From positions 1 through 18,153 of the forward strand of contig JAIRQI010000098.1 in NCBI GenBank assembly GCA_031256575.1: a DNA stretch of 18,153 nucleotides, in the 5' to 3' direction. Origin of the DNA: Coriobacteriales bacterium. GTDB lineage: Bacteria; Actinomycetota; Coriobacteriia; Coriobacteriales; UBA8131. The translations under genes were made by a program, and so were the position numbers. Position 1 is the stretch's first letter; each line of letters begins with the position of its first letter. The notes under the pieces are model-generated. The model saw nothing but the letters and a program-made list of their open reading frames with translations. It was not told the DNA's origin and searched no databases. Below, one piece after another: positions 1 to 7,972 of the stretch.

Positions 1-203
1 GGAGCGTTGACTTTCATGCTGCGTAGCTTGTACATCGTGAAAGGCTGGCCGGCTCGTCCCATTCGGCTGGCGCGGTAGATGACCGGCCCGCGGTCTTCAA
101 TCTTGATGGCAATCGCCAAAACCGCCAGCACCAGCAAGACGATGGGTGAGACGATTAGCGCAAACAGCAGGTCCAGCGCTCGTTTGACGAAAGCCAGATA
201 CAT
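1..203 (-). CDS. Phosphoglycosyl transferase (bacterial sugar transferase), N-terminal part
   Basis: The first 67 codons are present; the gene continues beyond the left edge of the window. The protein starts MYLAFVKRALDLLFALIVSP, a short basic N-terminus followed by one long hydrophobic helix (about residues 8-33). It then has the GPVIYRASRMGRAGQPF and YKLRSM stretches typical of the bacterial sugar transferase family (PglC/WcaJ/RfbP type). Family members move a sugar phosphate from a UDP-sugar to undecaprenyl phosphate at the inner face of the membrane, the first step of glycan assembly. The ATG is preceded by AAGGAG with 5 nt spacing. It lies 28 bp downstream of the aminotransferase gene, so the two are probably one operon, as in pathways for N-acetylated amino sugars. 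The sugar substrate cannot be told from this part. Confidence 0.88.
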   Translation of the reverse strand, partial: MYLAFVKRALDLLFALIVSPIVLLVLAVLAIAIKIEDRGPVIYRASRMGRAGQPFTMYKLRSMKVNA

Positions 204-231
204 TCAGGCTCCTTGGAGGTGCTTCAGAGGC

Positions 232-1476
232 TTAGCCAGCGCTGGTCTCCGCATATGCTGCCTTAAAGCTATCACAAACATACTGGACATCCTGGTCTGA
301 GAGCAGGGTATGAAGCGGTAGGCTGACTTGGTTCTCGTACTGTTTGAAGGCTTCCGGAAAGCTGCTGATGTCAAAACCCAGTGCAGCATAGGCCGAAAGC
401 AGCGGCAAGGGCTTGAAATGCACATTGCAGGAGACGCCTTTTTCGGCCATCTTGACAATGAAGCGCCGCCGGAAGGCATCATCGCGGCCCAGCAGGCGCA
501 CCATCATCAGATGCCCGTTGGATACCGAGCCGTGCCCGTCGTCGTGGCTCAAGATGTCTAGACTGTAGCCGCCTTGAGCGGCATCGGTCTGCAGTTGCTC
601 GGTGTAAAGGCTAATCAGCTGGCGCCGCCGCTCCAACATCTGCGCATAGCGTTTGAGCTGGGAGAGTCCCAATGCAGCGGCGATATCGGTCATGTTGCAT
701 TTGTAGAGCGGGGCTACGACATCGTACTCCCAAGCTCCATCGGCGGACTTAGCCAAAGCATCCTTGGTCTGGCCGTGTAGGCAGTAAAGCTTGATGCGCT
801 GGTAAATCTCGGCCGAAGTTGCCTCGTCTACCAGATTGTTACGCCAAGTGATGGCTCCACCTTCGGCAGTGGTCAGGTTCTTCACCGCGTGAAATGAGAA
901 GACTGTGAAGTCAGCGACCGTTCCGCTGGGCTGCCCCAGGTAGCTGGAGCCAAAGGAGTGAGCGGCATCGGCGATAATCGGAATCTGTTGGAATATCTCC
1001 TGCATGGTGCCTACGCGGGGCGCAAAGCGGCGAAAAGCCTGTGGAGAAGACAGCGTCTTGCGAAGGGCATTGTAATCACACATCACTCCGCCGATGTCGA
1101 CGGCGATGACAGCTTTGGTACGCGGGGTGATGGCCGCTAGAATGCTCTCGGTATCCATCTGGTATTGGCCGGGGGCGACATCCACCAGCACCGGTGAGGC
1201 ACCGACATGGCAGATAACACTGGCAGAAGCCGTATAAGTGTAGGCTGGGGTAATCACCTCATCCCCCGGACCGATAGCCAGCAGCTCCAAAACGCACTGT
1301 AGGGCCGCTGTCGCAGAGTTCAACACTGCTACCCGGGGTGTCTTTGTCCATTCGGCTAATGCGGCTTCGAACTCCTGGACCCGCGGCCCAGAGGTTATCC
1401 AACCTGAACGTAAAACCTCACTTACTGCTTGAATGTCATCTTCACTGATATCTGGTGGCGAAAAATCGATTTGCAT
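232..1476 (-). CDS. DegT/DnrJ/EryC1/StrS-family PLP sugar aminotransferase
   Basis: The protein has 414 residues from the chosen start, the usual family length. It begins MQIDFSPPDISEDDIQAVSE and continues VLRSGWITSGPRVQEFE, the standard opening of this family. The PLP-binding lysine is Lys199 in SFHAVKNLTTAEGG; IIADAAHSFGS (about 167-177) carries the cofactor-contacting Asp. Family members aminate a keto sugar nucleotide, usually a UDP-4-keto-6-deoxyhexose, with glutamate as donor. An in-frame start 21 codons upstream exists, but the ATG at 1476 has AAGGA with 8 nt spacing and fits the family N-terminus. The phosphoglycosyl transferase gene follows after 28 bp, which suggests a PglE/PglC-like pair for surface-glycan synthesis. 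One odd point is the insert at residues 136-163 between the conserved blocks, somewhat longer than usual. Confidence 0.92.
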   Translation of the reverse strand: MQIDFSPPDISEDDIQAVSEVLRSGWITSGPRVQEFEAALAEWTKTPRVAVLNSATAALQCVLELLAIGPGDEVITPAYTYTASASVICHVGASPVLVDVAPGQYQMDTESILAAITPRTKAVIAVDIGGVMCDYNALRKTLSSPQAFRRFAPRVGTMQEIFQQIPIIADAAHSFGSSYLGQPSGTVADFTVFSFHAVKNLTTAEGGAITWRNNLVDEATSAEIYQRIKLYCLHGQTKDALAKSADGAWEYDVVAPLYKCNMTDIAAALGLSQLKRYAQMLERRRQLISLYTEQLQTDAAQGGYSLDILSHDDGHGSVSNGHLMMVRLLGRDDAFRRRFIVKMAEKGVSCNVHFKPLPLLSAYAALGFDISSFPEAFKQYENQVSLPLHTLLSDQDVQYVCDSFKAAYAETSAG

Positions 1477-1542
1477 CTGTGCAATCCTTACATTTAGGTA
1501 CCGACATAAATTGACAAGCGCCCAACTTTTTCGGGTCACTAC

Positions 1543-1571
1543 TTGCCTTATTAAATAGCTGGCACTATTCT
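1543..1571 (+). promoter_or_regulatory. Predicted sigma-70-type promoter of the ABC exporter operon
   Basis: TTGCCT (1543-1548) and TATTCT (1566-1571) are separated by 17 bp; each hexamer matches 4 of 6 consensus bases. It lies about 97 bp before the TTG start codon, leaving a leader long enough to hold the hairpin at 1605-1650. This is a pattern match only. A perfect TTGACA at 1511-1516 has no acceptable -10 partner. Confidence 0.4.
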
Positions 1572-1585
1572 ACACTACGGAGCAA

Positions 1586-1753
1586 ATGCTCTGCTTTTTC
1601 TATAACCTGCTGGATGTATTTCTTGAATATATCCTAAAGCAGGTATTTTTCGGAATAAGGAGCCGATTTGTTAAAACTAGCGCATTACCTCAAGCCCCAT
1701 CTGGCTGCCGTCATCCTGGCCATGGTGCTGCTGTTCACCCAAGCCATCAGTGA
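1586..1753 (+). other. Possible leader ORF spanning the attenuator hairpin
   Basis: An ATG at 1586 opens a 55-codon frame beginning MLCFFYNLLDVFLEYILKQV. It runs through the whole hairpin at 1605-1650 and ends at the TGA at 1751-1753, inside the exporter gene in another frame. GGAG lies only 3 nt upstream of the ATG, so initiation would be weak. If translated, ribosomes would melt the hairpin. It is listed as a candidate because exporters such as BmrCD of Bacillus subtilis are controlled by a translated leader; there is no independent evidence of coding. Confidence 0.18.
1605..1650 (+). terminator. Terminator-like hairpin in the exporter leader (putative attenuator)
   Basis: ACCTGCT (1605-1611) pairs with AGCAGGT (1638-1644). 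Inside it, GGATGTAT (1612-1619) pairs with ATATATCC (1627-1634) with one G-U pair. The loop is 7 nt, and a 3-nt bulge (TAA) lies on the right arm. A run of five T follows at 1646-1650. This is an intrinsic-terminator shape placed between the predicted promoter and the ribosome binding site (AAGGAG at 1657-1662), so it can only act on transcripts of the exporter operon or on unseen upstream plus-strand transcription. Premature termination is the likely role; the trigger is unknown. Confidence 0.55.
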
Positions 1754-4352
1754 GCTGTTCTTGCCCAATCTGATGGGCGATATCGTGAACATCGGCATCC
1801 AACAAGGCGGTATTGAAGAGGGTACTCCGCGTGCCATCTCTGAAGAAGGTTTCAACTTCATCAAAGCTTTCATGAGTGAAGAGGACCAGGCCCTTTTCTC
1901 GGAGCACTACGTTCTAAAAAGCGCTGATGACCTGGACAGCAAGGGACAGCCCTACGTCAACAGCTGGCCAGAAGCAGCAGGCCAGAACCTCTATGTGTTA
2001 GAGGATGTCTCGCCTGAGACCATGCTCAAGCTGGAGGATGCCTTTGGCACCACCACCTGGACGATGCTGAACCTGATGCAACGCGTTCAGGCAGCAGTGG
2101 AAGATGGCAGCCTGACTCCGCTGCTTGAGGGTCAGATGCGCAATCAGGCAATAGACCAGATTGCTATCGAACTTGAGAAGGCCCAGACTCCCCTACCGCC
2201 AGGCATGACTTACGGAACCCTGGCGGAGCAGGTCTATGACCAGCAGCTGAAGTCCGGTGGATTTGGGGATAAGAGCCAGCTGCCGGGAGGCTTGGGAGCA
2301 TTGGGCACACCTGGTAGCGCGAGCGCTACAGGTAGCGCAGGTAGCGCGGGGGCCGCAGGCAGCGAGACCAACGCCGGTTCTGCAACCAGCACAGGCGACG
2401 TCAGCGCTCCTGGTGACGCCAGCGCCTCAGGCGACTCCAGCTCAACCGACGACGCTAGCGCTTCAGGCGACTCCAGCTCAACCGACGACGCTGGCGCTTC
2501 AGGCGACTCCAGCGCTGAGGCGGCTCCCCAGATTGACAGCCAAAGCATCGATATCACCCAGATGTATGAGTTGCTACCGCTAATCAAACTTCTCCCTCCT
2601 GAATGGCTGACCGAAGCGCAAACCACCGCTCAATCCTTAGAGCCTTCGATGCGCAACCAGAGTGCCACCATGCTGGTATCAGCCTTCTATCGTGAGCTGG
2701 GTGCTGACATGACCGGCATCGAGATGTCGTATATTTTGCGCATTGGCCTGATTATGCTCGCCGTAACCACTATCACTGGTTTGGCGACCATTTTGGTCGG
2801 TTACATCTCGGCCAAAGTCGGAGCCGGTGTCGCGCGAGCCATCCGCTCCGCGATGTTCAGTAAAGTAGCCAGTTTCTCGCACGCCGAGTTCGACCGCTTC
2901 TCCACAGCTTCTTTAATTACCCGCTCCACTAATGACGTCATGATGATGCAGATGATTATCTCCATGGGTATTCGCATGGTCTGCTATGCCCCGATTATGG
3001 GTATCGGCGGAGCCATCATGGCAATCAACAAATCGGTCTCGATGAGCTGGATTGTCGTGTTGGCGGCTGTGGTGATGTTGGGTGGAGTCACATTACAGAT
3101 GTCTATCGTCACCCCTCGCTTCAGGTTGGTGCAGAGGCTGACCGACCGCTTGAACCTGGTGGCTCGGGAGAAGTTGACCGGCCTGATGGTTATTCGGGCG
3201 TTTAACCGCGACGATGTCGAGCGCCAACGCTTTGATGAGGCCAACCTCGATTTGACCAACACCCATATCTTCATCGGACGAATCATGACCTTGATGGGGC
3301 CGTTCTTGACAATCATCATGAACGGTATGTCCATCCTGATTATCTGGGTCGGCGGACATCAGGTTGCAGCTGCGCAGATGCAGGTCGGCGACATGATGGC
3401 CTACATGCAGTACATCATGCAGGTCATGATGAGCTTCATGATGTTCTCGATGATGTTCATGATGCTGCCGCGCGCCCAGGTCTCAGCAACCCGTATCGCC
3501 GAGGTCTTAGAGACCCAGCCTTCGATTGTCGACCCGGCTGAGCCTTTGAAGATTGCCCCCGGCATGCGCGGAATGGTCGAGTTTAACGACGTCAGCTTCC
3601 GCTACGAAGGCGCCGAAGAAGACGCTCTGCAAGATATCAATTTCGCCGCCCAACCGGGCCAGATGATTGCCTTCATCGGCCCCACCGGTTCGGGAAAGTC
3701 CTCGATTATGAACCTGATTCCGCGATTCTATGATGTCTCCACCGGCTCCATCAGTGTCAATGGCGTCGATGTCCGCGACCTGACCCAGAGCGAGCTGCGC
3801 AGCCACATCGGCTACGTTCCGCAGCTCAGCACCCTGATGAGCGGAAACATCGCGACCAACATCAGCTACGGCGTCCAAGACCGTGACCTGAGTTATGACG
3901 ACCTGATTGACATCTCGACGGTTGCCCAAGCTATTGATTTCATTGGGGAGAAGGACGAAGGTTTCTACTTCCCGGTGGCTCAAAGCGGCGCCAATGTCTC
4001 CGGTGGCCAAAAACAACGTTTGGCTATCGCTCGCGCCTTGGCCATTCAACCGGATATCTACCTCTTCGACGACTCCTTCTCAGCTTTGGATTTCTCGACT
4101 GATGTGGCTTTGCGTCGAGCCTTGAAAGAGTACACGACCGACGCGACCCTGCTGGTCATCTCACAACGCATTGGCACCATCATGGAGGCTGATGTCATTC
4201 ATGTCGTCGATGAAGGACGGATTATCAACAGTGGCAGCCATGATGAGTTGCTGGTTAATTGTCCAGAGTATTACGAGATTGCCTCGTCTCAGTTGGCTGA
4301 AGTGGCAGAAACCGCCAGGCCAGCCTCGCTGACCGAAGGAGGTGGTCAGTGA
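1668..4352 (+). CDS. Heterodimeric ABC exporter subunit with degenerate ATP site and large extracytoplasmic insertion
   Basis: The protein has 894 residues; typical half-transporters have about 580. It starts at TTG with AAGGAG 5 nt upstream. TM1 (about residues 10-45) is followed by some 300 residues before TM2 (about 357). This loop opens with acidic, helical sequence and contains a Gly/Ala/Ser/Asp-rich tract (about 210-290). The C-terminal nucleotide-binding domain has Walker A GPTGSGKSS (671-679), signature VSGGQ (777-781), and Walker B ending Asp801-Asp802, where the catalytic Glu is replaced by Asp. The H-loop His is replaced by Gln833 (ISQRI). Asp for Glu and Gln for His are the marks of the degenerate-site subunit of TM287/288-, LmrCD- and BmrCD-type exporters. 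It should pair with the next gene, which has the canonical residues. Such proteins export drugs or lipophilic compounds across the cytoplasmic membrane. The actual substrate is unknown. Confidence 0.93.
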   Translation: MLKLAHYLKPHLAAVILAMVLLFTQAISELFLPNLMGDIVNIGIQQGGIEEGTPRAISEEGFNFIKAFMSEEDQALFSEHYVLKSADDLDSKGQPYVNSWPEAAGQNLYVLEDVSPETMLKLEDAFGTTTWTMLNLMQRVQAAVEDGSLTPLLEGQMRNQAIDQIAIELEKAQTPLPPGMTYGTLAEQVYDQQLKSGGFGDKSQLPGGLGALGTPGSASATGSAGSAGAAGSETNAGSATSTGDVSAPGDASASGDSSSTDDASASGDSSSTDDAGASGDSSAEAAPQIDSQSIDITQMYELLPLIKLLPPEWLTEAQTTAQSLEPSMRNQSATMLVSAFYRELGADMTGIEMSYILRIGLIMLAVTTITGLATILVGYISAKVGAGVARAIRSAMFSKVASFSHAEFDRFSTASLITRSTNDVMMMQMIISMGIRMVCYAPIMGIGGAIMAINKSVSMSWIVVLAAVVMLGGVTLQMSIVTPRFRLVQRLTDRLNLVAREKLTGLMVIRAFNRDDVERQRFDEANLDLTNTHIFIGRIMTLMGPFLTIIMNGMSILIIWVGGHQVAAAQMQVGDMMAYMQYIMQVMMSFMMFSMMFMMLPRAQVSATRIAEVLETQPSIVDPAEPLKIAPGMRGMVEFNDVSFRYEGAEEDALQDINFAAQPGQMIAFIGPTGSGKSSIMNLIPRFYDVSTGSISVNGVDVRDLTQSELRSHIGYVPQLSTLMSGNIATNISYGVQDRDLSYDDLIDISTVAQAIDFIGEKDEGFYFPVAQSGANVSGGQKQRLAIARALAIQPDIYLFDDSFSALDFSTDVALRRALKEYTTDATLLVISQRIGTIMEADVIHVVDEGRIINSGSHDELLVNCPEYYEIASSQLAEVAETARPASLTEGGGQ
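2421..2513 (+). repeat. 36-bp in-frame tandem repeat in the exporter insertion
   Basis: Two nearly identical 36-bp units (2421-2456 and 2457-2492) and a partial third (2493-2513) encode SASGDSSSTDDA repeated. The units differ by a single base, so the expansion is recent at the DNA level. The repeats lie in a wider Ala/Gly/Ser-rich stretch (about 2295-2520) of the predicted extracytoplasmic loop, where a flexible acidic linker is expected. Copy number is likely to vary between strains. Confidence 0.9.
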
Positions 4353-6841
4353 TGACTGAGCCAACCAAGCGTGATGGAATAGATGAAGAGATGCAAAGCT
4401 CAATGACTGATGGTTTTGATAAGCAACCGGGCGAACCGGGAACTGGTGAGCCGGGTGCTCCTAGCCTCGGTGGGCCGGATGCTGGTGGGCCGGGTGCGCC
4501 TCCGAGCGCCGGTGGGCCGGTAGTTCCCGGAACTCGAGGGAAGGCCGTACAGAAAGCTAGAAGAACAGATATCCCTGGTCCAGGTGGACCAGACCCGAAA
4601 GGCCCCGTCATTAGTGGTGCTCCCGGTGGTTTCGGCGGCTTTGGTGGACCTCCCGGTGGCTTCGGTGGTCCTGGCGGACCCGGTCCTGGCGGACCCGGTG
4701 GTCCTGGTGGACCTGGTGGCCCTGGCGGCCCCGGCCCAGGTGGACCTGGTGGCCCAGGTGCTGGCGGACCCGGTGGACCCGGCGGTCCTGGCCCCGGCTC
4801 CGGCGGTCCTGGCCCCGGCGGCCCAGGCGGTCCTGGACCCGGTGGCCCGGGTGGTCCCGGTGGACCCGGCGGCTCTGGCCCCGGCGGCCCTGGTGGTCCC
4901 GGCGGCCCAGGCGGCCCCGGCCCCGGCGGCCCCGCACCCGGTGGCTCAGGACCAAGCAACATACCGGCGCCAGCCCGGCCGACCTCTTCCCAACGCAACT
5001 TCCGTCGTCGTGGAGGCGGCCCCGGCGGTGGCCCTCCCGGCATGCCTGTCGAGAAAGCCAAGGACTTCAAAGGTTCCTTCTACAAACTTATGCGTTACCT
5101 GGGTAGCTACAAGATAGCAATCGTTGTCGTGATGGTATTCGCGGTTATCTCCACAGTATTTGGTATTGTGGGGCCGAAGATTTTGGGCAACGCTACAACC
5201 GAGCTGTTCGAAGGTGTGATGGGCCAGCTCTCAGGCACCGGCAGCGGACCCAATTTCTCGGTGATTGCCAACATCTTGCTGTTCCTGCTGACCCTTTACC
5301 TGATTAGCGCAGTCTTTCAGGTCGTGCAGAACTTCATCATGACCCAGGTCTCCAACCGGGTCTGTTACAAGCTGCGGCGGGACATCGACGAGAAAATCGC
5401 CCGGCTGCCCTTGAATTACTTTGACAAGGTCTCAACCGGTGACGTGATGAGCCATATCACCAATGATGTTGACGCTATCCAGCACAACCTCTCACAGTCG
5501 GTGACCCAGATTATCACCATGCTGACCACCTTAATCGGTACTCTGGTGATGATGCTCTCAATCAGCTGGCTGATGACTCTGATTGCTTTGGTCAGCCTGC
5601 CGATTTCGGGCGGACTGGTTGCTTTCATCGTCTCTCGTTCGCAAAAACACTTCATCAACCAGCAGCTTTACCTAGGTGAAGTCAATGGTCTGGTTGAGGA
5701 GAATTACGGAGCCTTTACCATTGTCAAGGCCTTCAACCGTGAGAAGACAGTGACCGATGAGTATGAGGTCAGCAACAACAACCTCTACACTTCAGCTTGG
5801 AAAGCCAACTTCATCAGTGGTTTGATGATGCCGATTATGGGTGTTATCGGCAACCTGGGCTATGTTGTGGTCTGCATCGTCGGTGCCTGGCTGGCTATTC
5901 AACGGGCCATCACCATCGGTGATATTCAGGCCTTTATTCAGTATCAGCGCAGCTTCCAGCAGCCGATTACCCAAATCTCCCAGATTTCTTCGCTCTTGCA
6001 GCAGACGATGGCTGGTGCCGAGCGCATCTTCACCTTCCTCGGTCAAGACGAGCTGGTTGCCGAGGTCTTGGATGCAGACGCAGTCGATACCAAGCAAATC
6101 GAGCCATCGGTTTTGTTTGACCGTGTGCGTTTCGGCTATTACCCAGAGATTCCAGTAATCAAGGACTTCTCCGCAGAAGTCAGTCCGGGACACAAGATTG
6201 CTATCGTCGGGCATACCGGCGCCGGCAAGACCACCATCGTCAAGCTGCTGGAGCGCTTCTACGATGTCGATTCAGGCAGCATCCAAATCGGCGGCTACGA
6301 CATTCGCGACTTTAAGCGTGACGACCTACGGTCGATGATGGGCATGGTCTTGCAAGATACCTGGTTGTTCAACGGAACGATTGCCGACAACATCCGCTAC
6401 GGCAAGCTGGATGCCACCGACGAAGAAGTGCGCGAGGCGGCCCGCATCGCCCAGGCCGACCACTTCATCCGCACCCTACCGAACGGTTACCAGATGGAGC
6501 TGAACGAAGAGGCCTCCAACGTTTCGCAAGGCCAAAAACAGCTGCTGACCATTGCCCGGGCCGTCCTGCATGACCCGAAAATCCTGATTCTCGATGAGGC
6601 CACGTCCTCGATTGACACGCGCACCGAGATTCAGATACAGAAAGCCATGGACAACCTGATGGCCGGCCGCACCAACTTCATCATCGCCCACCGCCTCTCG
6701 ACCATCCGCAACGCCGACCTGATTCTGGTCATGGAAAACGGCGACATCGTGGAGCAGGGCACCCATGACGAGCTGCTGGCTCTGGACAAGGCCTACGCCA
6801 CGCTCTACTACTCGCAATTCGAAGACCTCGGTGATGTCTAG
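4352..6841 (+). CDS. Heterodimeric ABC exporter subunit with canonical catalytic residues and Gly/Pro-rich N-terminal extension
   Basis: The protein has 829 residues from the ATG at 4352, which overlaps the upstream stop by 1 nt (TGATG). A GTG at 4349 is also possible. AAGGAGG (4336-4342) serves either start. Residues about 25-232 are low complexity, dominated by GGP/GPG triplets, and end in the basic stretch SSQRNFRRRGGG. The exporter core begins at MPVEKAKDFKGSFYKLMRYL (about 232), with six predicted membrane helices. Walker A is GHTGAGKTT (from about 620), the signature is VSQGQ (724-728), Walker B is LDEATSS with catalytic Glu749, and the H-loop is His780. It therefore supplies the active Walker A/B site facing the VSGGQ of the partner, as in TM287/288-type pairs. 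Related exporters often have a short Gly/Pro-rich N-terminus ahead of the KAKDFKG motif; this one is greatly expanded. The extension precedes TM1 and should be cytoplasmic. Confidence 0.93.
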   Translation: MTEPTKRDGIDEEMQSSMTDGFDKQPGEPGTGEPGAPSLGGPDAGGPGAPPSAGGPVVPGTRGKAVQKARRTDIPGPGGPDPKGPVISGAPGGFGGFGGPPGGFGGPGGPGPGGPGGPGGPGGPGGPGPGGPGGPGAGGPGGPGGPGPGSGGPGPGGPGGPGPGGPGGPGGPGGSGPGGPGGPGGPGGPGPGGPAPGGSGPSNIPAPARPTSSQRNFRRRGGGPGGGPPGMPVEKAKDFKGSFYKLMRYLGSYKIAIVVVMVFAVISTVFGIVGPKILGNATTELFEGVMGQLSGTGSGPNFSVIANILLFLLTLYLISAVFQVVQNFIMTQVSNRVCYKLRRDIDEKIARLPLNYFDKVSTGDVMSHITNDVDAIQHNLSQSVTQIITMLTTLIGTLVMMLSISWLMTLIALVSLPISGGLVAFIVSRSQKHFINQQLYLGEVNGLVEENYGAFTIVKAFNREKTVTDEYEVSNNNLYTSAWKANFISGLMMPIMGVIGNLGYVVVCIVGAWLAIQRAITIGDIQAFIQYQRSFQQPITQISQISSLLQQTMAGAERIFTFLGQDELVAEVLDADAVDTKQIEPSVLFDRVRFGYYPEIPVIKDFSAEVSPGHKIAIVGHTGAGKTTIVKLLERFYDVDSGSIQIGGYDIRDFKRDDLRSMMGMVLQDTWLFNGTIADNIRYGKLDATDEEVREAARIAQADHFIRTLPNGYQMELNEEASNVSQGQKQLLTIARAVLHDPKILILDEATSSIDTRTEIQIQKAMDNLMAGRTNFIIAHRLSTIRNADLILVMENGDIVEQGTHDELLALDKAYATLYYSQFEDLGDV
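4618..4950 (+). repeat. Gly-Gly-Pro codon repeat tract
   Basis: This is an irregular GC-rich tract of GGP and GPG codons with heavy synonymous variation at third positions (ggt/ggc/gga, cct/ccc/cca). The reading frame is kept through the whole tract. The mixed codons argue that the amino acid composition is selected and that the tract is not just a recent slippage product. Occasional Ala, Ser and Phe residues interrupt it. Confidence 0.85.
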
Positions 6842-6871
6842 GTAAGGCTGCCTGGTCTTTGCGCAAAAACC

Positions 6872-6911
6872 AACGTGCCACAAGCATTCACCCAGCTTGT
6901 GGCACGTTTTT
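6872..6911. terminator. Bidirectional intrinsic terminator
   Basis: A perfect 14-bp inverted repeat, aacgtgccacaagc (6872-6885) and gcttgtggcacgtt (6895-6908), has a 9-nt loop. T runs to 6911 on the plus strand, and AAAAA at 6865-6869 gives a T run on the minus strand. It sits between the convergent exporter operon and the ligase gene and can stop both. Confidence 0.9.
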
Positions 6912-6964
6912 ATGTGGAGAAGAGCGCGGCTGCGTACTAGCGCTCGCGGGCACGTGCTTTGCCT

Positions 6965-7972
6965 TTATCCCCGTTCGTAGGCAATCTGTAGCAGTTGGTC
7001 AAGCAGCTCGGCAAAACCGACCCCTGAGGCATTGGCGGCAGTTGGGAATAGCGAGAACTCCGACATTCCCGGAGCAGCATTAATCTCTAGGACGCGCGGC
7101 ATCTGCTGGGCGGCATCCCAAATCATGTCGACCCGGGAGAGGTCTCGACAACCAAAGGCCCGATGCACCTCCAGAGCCGATTTCTCGATTTGTTGGCGTA
7201 TCTCTTCGACCGCCGCTAAATCATCGCCTGCCAACAATGATGCCGCCCGCACTGGAACGTAATAATTAACGAAATCCGGGTCCAGGCGGGCTTCGGTATT
7301 AAAGAAGTCAGTGCGTGACTCAATCTCAATCGGGGGCAGTATATAGGCATCGTCACCGCTACCGACCACGCTGATGGCTATCTCCACACCACTAATCCAC
7401 TCCTCGATGATTACCTTGTCATCAAAGGACAGGGCTTCCAGCAAAGCCGGGGCCAGTTCAGAGGGTTTATTTACTTTGGAGATGCCCATGGCTGAGCCAC
7501 CGGAAGCCGGCAGCACCGCATAAGGAAAACCGCTGGGCATCCGCTCGGTCAACAAATCTAGTGCTCCTGCTACCCCAAGGTTCTTAAAAGCAGCGGCTGA
7601 CAGGCAAATCCCATAAGGCCAGTGTGCTGCCTTGGGTTCACCACTGGCGCGCCGATAGGTCTTGACCACTGCCGGTAGCAGGCTTTTATCCCAAGTCATA
7701 CGACAGACGCTGGAGCTTGAACCGACGAAGGGGATGTTTAAGAACTCCAACACCGACTGAATTGTCCCGTCCTCACCATAACCACCATGCAAGGCAATGA
7801 AGGCCACATCGGGCTGTTCGCGGCGCAAAGTCTCGACCAGTGTAGCGCCGGTGTCTAAGGGTAGAACAGTGTGGCCTTTAGATTCCAAGGCCCGCAACAC
7901 ATTGCGCCCGCTCTTCAGCGAGAAGTCACGCTCAAAAGAGCTTCCGCCCATGAGAACTGCTACTTTGTACAT
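6965..7972 (-). CDS. D-alanine--D-alanine ligase-like ATP-grasp protein, divergent
   Basis: The protein has 335 residues, Ddl size. The ATG at 7972 has GGAGG with 5 nt spacing; a GTG 12 bp further up overlaps that site and is less likely. Family blocks are clear: VAVLMGGSSFERDFSLKSG with Glu14, LHGGYGEDGTIQ (61-72), PFVGSSSSVCRMTWDK (81-96), GCRDLSRVD (274-282) and LEINAAPGM (295-303) with the metal-binding Asn and Ser307. Ddl joins two D-Ala with ATP for peptidoglycan precursors. Several usually conserved positions differ. The ATP-binding Lys (Lys144 in E. coli DdlB, in the VIVKP context) is Leu154 in YAVLPASGGSAMG. The omega-loop Lys-Tyr is Arg229-Leu230. EVNTxPGMT has become EINAAPGMS. It may be a true but divergent Ddl, or a ligase for another pair of substrates. 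Whether a canonical ddl exists elsewhere is not visible here. Confidence 0.85.
   Translation of the reverse strand: MYKVAVLMGGSSFERDFSLKSGRNVLRALESKGHTVLPLDTGATLVETLRREQPDVAFIALHGGYGEDGTIQSVLEFLNIPFVGSSSSVCRMTWDKSLLPAVVKTYRRASGEPKAAHWPYGICLSAAAFKNLGVAGALDLLTERMPSGFPYAVLPASGGSAMGISKVNKPSELAPALLEALSFDDKVIIEEWISGVEIAISVVGSGDDAYILPPIEIESRTDFFNTEARLDPDFVNYYVPVRAASLLAGDDLAAVEEIRQQIEKSALEVHRAFGCRDLSRVDMIWDAAQQMPRVLEINAAPGMSEFSLFPTAANASGVGFAELLDQLLQIAYERG

Noticed and set aside
4255..5070. Minus-strand 271-codon frame reading as a collagen-like Gly-Pro-Pro protein
   Set aside because: It is the antisense image of the GGP tract in the exporter gene, has no ribosome binding site, and begins within unrelated antisense sequence. 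Complementing GGN-CCN repeats automatically yields Gly/Pro frames.
5416..5658. Minus-strand ORFs inside the exporter and other genes
   Set aside because: These frames lie opposite well-supported genes, have no ribosome binding sites and show no recognisable domains.
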